From JBCBSK01 sp965250105 (GTDB lineage: Bacteria > Pseudomonadota > Alphaproteobacteria > Rhizobiales > Tepidamorphaceae): 64,000 nt of DNA. Location: positions 372,001-436,000 of the forward strand of contig OZ252290.1 in the NCBI GenBank assembly GCA_965250105.1, in the 5' to 3' direction. Position 1 is the stretch's first letter. The number at the start of each line of letters is the position of its first letter. Of this stretch, positions 58,213 to 64,000 are shown one piece after another. The position numbers were made by a program, and so were the translations under genes. Under the pieces are notes generated by a model. That model was not told the origin of the DNA. It searched no databases and saw only the letters and a program-made list of their open reading frames with translations.

Positions 58213-59226
58213 ATGACCGATGCCGCCGCCGACACGACCGTCTACCGGATCACGCTCCTGATCCTGGCCGTCACGGTGGCGCTTCTGTTCGCCGGCTCGC
58301 TGTTCATCGGCCCGGCCGGCCTCGGCTTGCGGGAAAGCATCATCGGCCTGTTCACCGGTCGCGGCGAGGCGGCCGCCCTGGTGATGCAGGAGATCCGCCT
58401 GCCGCGCGCCATTCTCGGCGCGATGATCGGCGCGACACTTGGTCTGGCCGGCGCGGCGCTTCAGGGCTATCTGCGCAATCCGCTGGCGGAACCGGGTCTT
58501 CTCGGCGTCACCGGCGCGGCATCGCTTGGCGCCGTGATCGCCATCTATACCGGCCTGTCGGCGCTGTTTCCGCTGGCGCTGCCCCTATTGGCGCTCGGCG
58601 GCGCGCTTATCGCCGTCATCGTCGTCCAGGCCATGGCGGGCGGCCAGGCCGGTTCGCTGACGCTGATCCTGGCCGGTGTGGCCGTGTCGAGCCTCGCCGC
58701 GGCACTGACCTCGCTGGCGCTGAACCTGTCGCCGAACCCGTTCGCGGCACTTGAAATCGTGTTCTGGCTGCTCGGCTCGCTGACCGACCGCTCGATGGTT
58801 CATGTCTGGCTGGCCGCTCCGTTCATCCTGATCGGCTGGCTCCTGCTGGCCGGCTTGGGCCGCGCACTCGACCTTCTGACGCTCGGCGGCGACGTCGCCG
58901 CCAGCATGGGTGTCGATCTCAACCGCGTGCGCAGCCAGGCCGTGCTCGGCACCGCGTCCTCGGTCGGCGCGGCCACCGCCGTCGCCGGCGCCATCGGCTT
59001 CGTCGGCCTCGTCGTGCCGCATCTGTTGCGTCCGCTGGTGGGGTCCAAGCCGAGCAGGCTTCTGTTCGCCAGCGCGCTCGGCGGCGCGGCCATGCTGCTG
59101 GCCGCCGATATCGCGGTGCGCCTCATCGCGCCCGGCAAGGACCTGAAGCTTGGCGTGCTGACCGCCATCGTCGGCGCCCCCTTCTTCCTGTGGCTCATCT
59201 TCAAGGCGCGGAGGTCGATGCTGTGA
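58213..59226 (+). CDS. btuC: ABC transporter permease, BtuC/FecCD family
   Basis: A 337-residue permease with about ten membrane helices. FecCD-family motifs are LPRAILGAMIGATLGLAGAALQGYLRNPLAEPGLLGVTGAAS, GAIGFVGLVVPHLLRPLVG and a late LAADIAVRLIAPGKDLKLGVLTAIVGAPFFLWL. It forms a BtuC2D2-type importer with the next gene product. The riboswitch assigns it to corrinoid rather than heme or siderophore, although the family alone would not decide. Confidence 0.9.
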   Translation: MTDAAADTTVYRITLLILAVTVALLFAGSLFIGPAGLGLRESIIGLFTGRGEAAALVMQEIRLPRAILGAMIGATLGLAGAALQGYLRNPLAEPGLLGVTGAASLGAVIAIYTGLSALFPLALPLLALGGALIAVIVVQAMAGGQAGSLTLILAGVAVSSLAAALTSLALNLSPNPFAALEIVFWLLGSLTDRSMVHVWLAAPFILIGWLLLAGLGRALDLLTLGGDVAASMGVDLNRVRSQAVLGTASSVGAATAVAGAIGFVGLVVPHLLRPLVGSKPSRLLFASALGGAAMLLAADIAVRLIAPGKDLKLGVLTAIVGAPFFLWLIFKARRSML

Positions 59227-60038
59227 CTTTGTTGTCGGTCGACGGTCTCTCGGCCGGGTTCCATGGGCGCGACGTGATCTCCGAGATCGGCTTCACGCTT
59301 CAGGCCGGCGAATTCGTCGGCCTGATCGGGCCGAACGGCGCCGGCAAGTCGACGCTTCTGAAGGCCGTACTCGGCCTGTTGCCGTCGCGCGGCACGGTGC
59401 GGCTCGGCGACATGGCGGCGGCGTCCCTGACGCGCCGGGAGATCTCGCGGCGCGTTGCTTATGTGCCGCAAGACCGGACGATCGCCTGGCCGGTCTCGGT
59501 CGAGACCGTGGTCGGGCTCGGTCGCATGCCGCATCTGCCCGCCTTCGCCCGGCCGGGCGGCGCCGACAAGGACGCGGTCGACGCGGCTCTCCGGCGCATG
59601 GATATCGCCGATCTGCGCGACCGCCAGGCGACGGAGCTGTCGGGCGGTGAGCGCGCCCGCATGCTGATCGCCCGGGCGCTAGCCCAGGACACGCCGCTGC
59701 TCCTGACCGACGAACCGACGGCCGGCCTCGACCCGGCCCATCAGATCTCGCTGATGCAGATCTTCGCCGATCTCGCCGGTGGCGGGCGCGGCGTCCTGGC
59801 CTGCCTGCACGATCTGTGGCTGGCGGCACGCTGGTGCAGCCGGATCGTCGTCATCGACGCGGGCCGCATCATCGCCGACGGCCCACCAAGCGCCGTCCTG
59901 ACCCCGGAACGGCTGGCGGCGGTCTACGGCATCACGGCCCATGTCGGCGAGATTGATGGCGGGCTTCTCATCCTGCCGACCGCCTTGTCGCACGAGCCCC
60001 ACCCGTCCGACCTCCGCGATACCGGAACAGCGCCATGA
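59223..60038 (+). CDS. btuD: ABC transporter ATP-binding protein, BtuD/FecE-like
   Basis: A 271-residue ATPase that starts at GTG 59223 inside the stop of the permease gene. Walker A is GPNGAGKST, the Q-loop is YVPQDRTIAWPV, the signature is LSGGERARM, Walker B is LLTDEPTAGLD, and the H-loop is CLHDLWL. It energises the BtuC-like permease. No matching periplasmic BtuF is encoded here, so the binding protein must be elsewhere or be shared. Confidence 0.9.
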   Translation: MTLLSVDGLSAGFHGRDVISEIGFTLQAGEFVGLIGPNGAGKSTLLKAVLGLLPSRGTVRLGDMAAASLTRREISRRVAYVPQDRTIAWPVSVETVVGLGRMPHLPAFARPGGADKDAVDAALRRMDIADLRDRQATELSGGERARMLIARALAQDTPLLLTDEPTAGLDPAHQISLMQIFADLAGGGRGVLACLHDLWLAARWCSRIVVIDAGRIIADGPPSAVLTPERLAAVYGITAHVGEIDGGLLILPTALSHEPHPSDLRDTGTAP

Positions 60039-60568
60039 CTGAGACCGCCCGAACTTTCCGCAGATGTTCCAGCCGCGTTGGCCTCGCGGGTCGCGCCGGC
60101 CTGATGGGGTTCATGGGCCTTGCCGCGCTGATCGCGCTGTCATGGCCTGTATCGGCGCAAGACGTGACGCCGGACAGGCTGACGCTCGATCTGAACCGGG
60201 TCGATACGATCGATGCCGGTTGCCGCATTAGTCTGGTCGGCGGCAACGGGCTCGCCGACGGGATCGACCGGCTGGTGCTGGAACTCGTCCTGTTCGATAC
60301 GGCCGGCACCATCGAACGCTTCATGCGGGTCGCCGTGCCGCCGATTGGCGCGGGCGCCTTGCGCGCGGTGCAGTTCGACATCGACGGCCCGGCCTGCGCC
60401 GATATCGGCCACATCCTGATCAACGATGTCGTCGACTGCGCGGGCCCCGCCGACGCCCAGGCCTGCCGTGACGCCATCGTGCCGACGAGCCGCACCGATA
60501 TCGGCTTTCTAACGTCGGGACCGGCACGACCGACAGCGCCCTCATCGACCGACCAGCAGGGAGAATGA
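60035..60568 (+). CDS. Exported protein of unknown function next to ExbB
   Basis: A 177-residue protein starting by ATGA overlap with the ATPase gene. Residues ~20-42 are a signal peptide (GLMGFMGLAALIALSWPVSAQ). The mature part has four Cys (DAGCRISLV, PACADIG, VDCAG, QACRD), suggesting two disulfides in the periplasm, and alternating strands such as LDLNRVDTI and LELVLFDTAG. It is too small for BtuF. I recall similar small exported proteins beside ExbB/TonB genes in alphaproteobacteria, without known function. It may assist TonB energy transfer. Confidence 0.7.
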   Translation: MTETARTFRRCSSRVGLAGRAGLMGFMGLAALIALSWPVSAQDVTPDRLTLDLNRVDTIDAGCRISLVGGNGLADGIDRLVLELVLFDTAGTIERFMRVAVPPIGAGALRAVQFDIDGPACADIGHILINDVVDCAGPADAQACRDAIVPTSRTDIGFLTSGPARPTAPSSTDQQGE

Positions 60569-61293
60569 CGATGGACAGCGATCTCGCCGACATCCCCCTC
60601 GCGACCGCCGAGCCAGCGGGCGGGCTCTCGGGGGTGACCGATCTCCTAGCGCTCGGCGGCCCGGTCGTCGCGATCCTGTTGTGCCTGTCCGTCCTGGCGC
60701 TGGCCATCGTGGCGGTGAAGATCGTCCGCTTCTGGCCGATCCTGACCGGGTCGACGGCGCGGCTCGACGCAGCGCTTCATGCCGCGCGCGGCGGCGACAT
60801 CGTCGCCCTTCAGGCCATCGACCGGCCGGCCGGCCGCATCGGATGCTTCGCCCTGTCCTGCATCCGGGCGCAGGATCCGGCAAATGCCCGCGAGCGCATC
60901 GAGGACCGGGCGCTCGCAGAAATCGCCGATATGCGCCGGCATTTGCGGCTTCTGGAGATCATCGCCCAGATCGCCCCGCTGCTCGGCCTGCTAGGCACCA
61001 TTCTCGGCATGATCGAGGCCTTCAAGGTCATCGAGGCCTCACCCGGCGCGATCGATCCGGCAGCACTCGCCGGCGGCATCTGGGTCGCGCTCCTGACCAC
61101 CGCCGTCGGCCTCGGGGTGGCGATCCCGGCGGCGGCCGCGCTCTACTGGCTCGACGGCATCGTCGAGGCCGAGCAGCGCCAGATCGAACATGTCGCGACG
61201 GCCATCCTGACCGGCGCGGAACCGCCATCACCCGGGATGGCTATCGGCGCCGCCACGGCCCCACTGGGACCGCTCGGCCATGCGCCTCGCTGA
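60565..61293 (+). CDS. exbB: ExbB/TolQ-family proton channel protein
   Basis: A 242-residue inner-membrane protein with three predicted helices (VVAILLCLSVLALAIVAVKIV, then IIAQIAPLLGLLGTILGMIEAF and IWVALLTTAVGLGVAIPAAAALY). The APLLGLLGTILGMIEAF segment is the ExbB/TolQ hallmark. With ExbD it converts proton flow into motion of TonB. It overlaps the preceding gene by ATGA and the first exbD by 14 bp. Confidence 0.9.
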   Translation: MTMDSDLADIPLATAEPAGGLSGVTDLLALGGPVVAILLCLSVLALAIVAVKIVRFWPILTGSTARLDAALHAARGGDIVALQAIDRPAGRIGCFALSCIRAQDPANARERIEDRALAEIADMRRHLRLLEIIAQIAPLLGLLGTILGMIEAFKVIEASPGAIDPAALAGGIWVALLTTAVGLGVAIPAAAALYWLDGIVEAEQRQIEHVATAILTGAEPPSPGMAIGAATAPLGPLGHAPR

Positions 61294-61672
61294 CGCCCCA
61301 ACGCGACGCCGGCTCGGCCTGACGCCGCTGATCGACGTCGTCTTCATTCTATTGCTGTTCTTCATGGTGGCGACGAGCTTTTCGCGTCATGCGGCCCTCG
61401 AACTCGGGTCGGGCCGTGATGGAGCGACCGAGGCCCCATCCGAAATCCGCCTGCTGATCTCCGTCGGGGGCGACGGCGACCGCGCGCTCAACGGTGTTCC
61501 CATGACGCAGGACGCGCTGATCGCCGCCATTCAGGACCGGGCGACGGACGGCGCGGCCAGCGTGATCGTCGCGCCGGTCGGCCAGGCGACGACAGGCGAT
61601 GTGATCGGCGTGGTCGACGCGCTCGGCGCGGCCGGCATCGCCGATGTCACCTTGCTGCGGCGTGAGCGTTGA
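61280..61672 (+). CDS. exbD: ExbD/TolR-family protein, first copy
   Basis: A 130-residue single-span protein. The N-terminal LTPLIDVVFILLLFFMVATSF carries the essential membrane Asp of ExbD/TolR. The periplasmic part ends DVIGVVDALGAAGIADVTLLRR, also typical. It acts with ExbB as stator of the TonB system. Confidence 0.9.
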   Translation: MRLADAPTRRRLGLTPLIDVVFILLLFFMVATSFSRHAALELGSGRDGATEAPSEIRLLISVGGDGDRALNGVPMTQDALIAAIQDRATDGAASVIVAPVGQATTGDVIGVVDALGAAGIADVTLLRRER

Positions 61673-61681
61673 GGCGATCGG

Positions 61682-62095
61682 ATGCGGCTGAGGCACAAGA
61701 CAAAGGGTCCGAAGCGGGAGATCGACCTTCTCCCGCTGATCAATATCGTCATGCTGCTTCTGGTCTTCTTTCTCGTCGTCGGCAGCATCGCGCCGAAACC
61801 GCCGGGCGCGATCGAGGCCGCGACGACGCGGCATGCCCCGCCGGTCGGTTTCGACACGAGCACGCTGGCGCTCGATGCCGACGGCCTGTGGCTCGTCGAC
61901 GGCGCGCCGGCCGATGACGATGCCGTCGCGGATCATCTCGCGGCTTGGGCGACGGCCGGCGCCGATGCGGAACCGGCGGCGTTTCCGGTCATCGCCGACC
62001 GGCGCCTCGCGGCGGATCTTCTGGCCGACCGGCTCGGCTTCCTGGCTGATCGCGGCGTGACGCGTGTCAGGCTCGTGACGGAACAGGCGCGATGA
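61682..62095 (+). CDS. ExbD/TolR-family protein, second copy
   Basis: A 137-residue protein with LLPLINIVMLLLVFFLVVGSI in place of the usual LIDVVF motif: the membrane Asp is replaced by Asn (LINIV). That residue carries protons in ExbD, so this copy may be a structural partner in a mixed ExbD pair rather than a proton carrier. The periplasmic end retains DRGVTRVRLVTE. It starts 9 bp after the first exbD and overlaps tonB by ATGA. Confidence 0.85.
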   Translation: MRLRHKTKGPKREIDLLPLINIVMLLLVFFLVVGSIAPKPPGAIEAATTRHAPPVGFDTSTLALDADGLWLVDGAPADDDAVADHLAAWATAGADAEPAAFPVIADRRLAADLLADRLGFLADRGVTRVRLVTEQAR

Positions 62096-63114
62096 TGCGC
62101 GCGCGGCTTCTCTGGCCCGTGGCGATCGGGCTGTCCGTCGCGGCCCATGTCGTCGCGGTCATCACGCTGACGCCCGAGGCGACGCCGCCCCAGCATCTCG
62201 GTGGCGGCAGCATGCAGGCGACCATCCTGTCGATCGCCTCCCTGGGCGGCGAGATGGCCGAACCGGTTTCCGAGGAACCAGAAACAGCGGAAACGGTGGC
62301 AAACACCGCCATCCCTTCCGAGACCGACAGCATCGACCAGGCGACAATGCCCGTTATCGAGCCGGCCGCATCGGTGGTCGAAACGGTATCGGCGCGCGCT
62401 GTCGCGTTAGAGGCGCCGCGCATCGTGGAGATGGTCGAGGCCGCCACGCCGAACCTCGTCGCGCCGAGCGCGCCGGGCCTGACGCAGCCGGTCGCCCAGA
62501 CCGACATCCCCCCGCCGGCCGAAACAGTGAGCCCGGCGACGGAGCCGGTGGCCGCGACATCCTTTCTGCTCAACCCGCCGATGCCGCGCGACATGCCGGA
62601 GGCGGTGCGGGAGCGCCGTCGCGTCGCCGCCGCCGAAGCCGAGCGCCAGCGCCAGGAACGGCAGGCGCGCCGCGCCGAGGCCGAGCGGCAGCGCCAGGCC
62701 GAACAGGCGCAGGCTCGGCAGCAACAGGCCCAGAGAGCGGCATCGGGCGGCGGCGCGACGGGCGGCACGCGGTCGGCCGCTTCGGCGCCGTCGTCATCGG
62801 CGCCGAGCCCGCGCGCCGACAGCGGAGCGGCGGCGGAAAACTATGCCGGCCGGGTCATTCGTCATTTGCGGCGTCATCAGCGCTATCCGGCCGAGGCGCG
62901 CCGCAACGGTATCCGCGGCGCGGTGAGCCTGCGCTTCACGCTGGCGTCGAACGGATCGGTCACCGGCGCCGGCATCGCGCGCGGCTCGGGCCATGCGGTG
63001 CTCGATCAGGAAGTGATGCGCATGGTCCGTCGCGCCAACCCCTTCCCGGCCATTCCGGCCAGCGTCGGGCGCAACAGCATGTCCTTCACGGTGACGATCC
63101 GCTTCCGACAATAA
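62092..63114 (+). CDS. tonB: TonB-family energy transducer
   Basis: A 340-residue protein. An N-terminal membrane anchor (LLWPVAIGLSVAAHVVAVITL, with the conserved Ser and His of TonB helices) is followed by a long Ala/Pro/Glu linker. Then come a Gln/Arg-rich coiled coil (about 180-225, repeats of AERQRQE) and the C-terminal TonB domain (YAGRVIRHLRRHQRYPAEARRNGIRG). The C-terminus carries force to the BtuB-like receptor. The coiled coil is TolA-like and longer than in enteric TonB. It ends the operon. Confidence 0.92.
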   Translation: MMRARLLWPVAIGLSVAAHVVAVITLTPEATPPQHLGGGSMQATILSIASLGGEMAEPVSEEPETAETVANTAIPSETDSIDQATMPVIEPAASVVETVSARAVALEAPRIVEMVEAATPNLVAPSAPGLTQPVAQTDIPPPAETVSPATEPVAATSFLLNPPMPRDMPEAVRERRRVAAAEAERQRQERQARRAEAERQRQAEQAQARQQQAQRAASGGGATGGTRSAASAPSSSAPSPRADSGAAAENYAGRVIRHLRRHQRYPAEARRNGIRGAVSLRFTLASNGSVTGAGIARGSGHAVLDQEVMRMVRRANPFPAIPASVGRNSMSFTVTIRFRQ

Positions 63115-63124
63115 GGCTGGACAG

Positions 63125-63145
63125 CCGGGCCTCGCCGAGGCCCGG
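63125..63145. terminator. Stem-loop between convergent tonB and the last gene
   Basis: CCGGGCCT (63125-63132) and AGGCCCGG (63138-63145) form an 8-bp stem with a 5-nt loop, 11 bp after the tonB stop. It lacks a T-run on either strand, but its position fits a bidirectional terminator. Confidence 0.55.
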
Positions 63146-63154
63146 TCAATCAGC

Positions 63155-64000
63155 TCAGCCGCAGCAATTGCCCTTCAGACGCGGCGCCTCGACGCCGCTA
63201 TGGTCGCAGCAGCCGCCCTGCCAGAACTCGGCGCCGGCGCCGGTGCAGTATTTGTTGTTGGCCTCGACCATCTTCATGAACATGGGATGGTAGTTGCGGC
63301 AGATATTGAGTTCGTCCTTTACCCATTTCAGCGGGTCGGCGACATAATGCTCGCGATAATCGCCGGGCATGTTGAGGCCGGGCACCGCCGGGTTCCAGCT
63401 CTCGTCGAGCCACAATTCCGGGTCGCCATAATTCGCCGCGACCTTGCGGATCTGCGGGTCATCGAGCGCCAGAAGCCGGCCGTTCTCGATCAGAAGCTCG
63501 TTGTCGCCTTCCCGCTCCAGCGCATAGGTCGGGAAATAGAGATGCAGGTGCCAGTGGCCGACGAGATGGCCCATGCGCGCCGCCCGGCGCTCGTCCATCG
63601 ACGAGATGATGGTGCCGAAGCCCATATGGATGACGCCCGAGCGCACCCGCTCATAGAGGCAGTTGACGAAGCCGGACGGGAAATCCTTGCGCGGCCTGTG
63701 GATATGCGGATTGGTGCCGATCGAGGCTTCCCACCAATGCATCAGCCCCTTGCCGGGGAAGCCCGGATATTCGATGTCCTTGGTGCGCTCCATGACGTCG
63801 CGCAGCTTGTCGCCGAATTCACCACCGGCATTGATCTGGGTGATCTTGGAATCCTCGACGATGAGCTGGGTCCAGTCGCAGGGCGCGATATGGTTCGTCG
63901 TGCCGGCGATAACGCCATTGCCGTCTTCCTTGCCCTTGAGATAGATCCACGGCCGGCCGGTGATGTGGCCCGGCAGATAGGTGGCGCCGAATTTCGGATT
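63155..64000 (-). CDS. Conserved protein of unknown function, 5'-truncated by window edge (possible M29/aminopeptidase T-like fold)
   Basis: The C-terminal ~281 residues are present; the start lies beyond the window. A long insert-free region reads HWWEASIGTNPHIHRPRKD, RVRSGVIHMGFGTIISS and GHWHLHLYFPTYALE. GTNP and the HxGFG pattern recall M29-type aminopeptidases and related metallo-dioxygenases, and the clustered His residues suggest metal binding, but I could not place it firmly. The Cys-rich tail (YCTGAGAEFWQGGCCDHSG and NCCG) is unusual. It is convergent with tonB, so it belongs to a different operon. I do not assign a function. Confidence 0.6.
   Translation of the reverse strand, partial: NPKFGATYLPGHITGRPWIYLKGKEDGNGVIAGTTNHIAPCDWTQLIVEDSKITQINAGGEFGDKLRDVMERTKDIEYPGFPGKGLMHWWEASIGTNPHIHRPRKDFPSGFVNCLYERVRSGVIHMGFGTIISSMDERRAARMGHLVGHWHLHLYFPTYALEREGDNELLIENGRLLALDDPQIRKVAANYGDPELWLDESWNPAVPGLNMPGDYREHYVADPLKWVKDELNICRNYHPMFMKMVEANNKYCTGAGAEFWQGGCCDHSGVEAPRLKGNCCG

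Noticed and set aside
1..64000. CRISPR arrays, tRNA or rRNA genes, insertion sequences, integrases
   Set aside because: I looked for regular spacers, cloverleaf-like ends, transposase motifs and direct-repeat borders and found none that I could support.

Overview
This is a GC-rich, gene-dense chromosomal window from an alphaproteobacterium, most likely in the Hyphomicrobiales (Rhizobiales). The placement is inferred from four things: the many ABC and tripartite transporters, a complete aerobic CO dehydrogenase cluster in the Oligotropha-like order coxC-M-S-L-D-E-F, several MttB-family and dimethylglycine-dehydrogenase-like genes, and a composite intergenic repeat at 53866-53965 of a type I associate with this order. 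I see no tRNA, rRNA, CRISPR array, insertion sequence or phage gene. Neighbouring genes often overlap by ATGA, so operons are easy to read.

Layout. (1) 1-19185: predicted uptake and catabolism of N-methylated or peptide-like compounds. It holds an orphan peptide-type binding protein followed by a truncated MttB-like gene (minus strand), a divergent LysR regulator, a full Dpp/Opp-type ABC transporter followed by two tandem CocE/NonD hydrolases, and an operon of a DMGDH-like flavoprotein, an MttB-like methyltransferase, an alpha/beta hydrolase and a TetR regulator. A matching TGGACA-N4-TGTCYA palindrome lies upstream of two of these operons. (2) 19266-28243: a LysR regulator divergent from a tightly coupled seven-gene operon encoding a cysteate sulfo-lyase-like enzyme, a DegT-type aminotransferase, an Asp/Glu-type racemase, an OpuA/ProU-like transporter with an enlarged permease, and an HpsN-like (histidinol-dehydrogenase-fold) enzyme. 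I read this as a C3-sulfonate catabolic operon, possibly for cysteinolate; it is the best candidate here for an undescribed pathway. (3) 28248-30248: an exported S9 peptidase. (4) 30509-38707: coxCMSLDEF. CoxL carries the form I motif AYRCSFR, and three phased 12-bp iterons lie between the LytTR regulator gene coxC and coxM.

(5) 38711-49650: two tripartite tricarboxylate transporters (TctCBA), a TctDE two-component system whose operon ends with an extra periplasmic binding protein, and an AbrB-like membrane protein. Four 11-bp-spaced GTCAR repeats lie between tctD and the second tctC. (6) 49687-54981: a second DMGDH-like gene divergent from a third MttB-like gene, and a third LysR gene. (7) 55233-63114: a cobalamin riboswitch followed by a BtuB-like receptor, an unknown protein, BtuC- and BtuD-like subunits, an unknown periplasmic protein, ExbB, two ExbD and TonB. 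No BtuF is present. (8) 63155-64000: a truncated protein of uncertain family.

How the parts fit. The organism looks like a scavenger of small organic molecules (methylated amines or betaines, sulfonates, carboxylates) that can supplement energy with CO. MttB-family enzymes are corrinoid-dependent in characterised cases, so the B12-uptake operon may support regions 1 and 6. Several operons carry one perfect hairpin just after the gene whose product is probably needed in excess (binding proteins, CODH subunits), which suggests differential mRNA stability. Functions are read from motifs and gene context without database searches; substrates are inferences.
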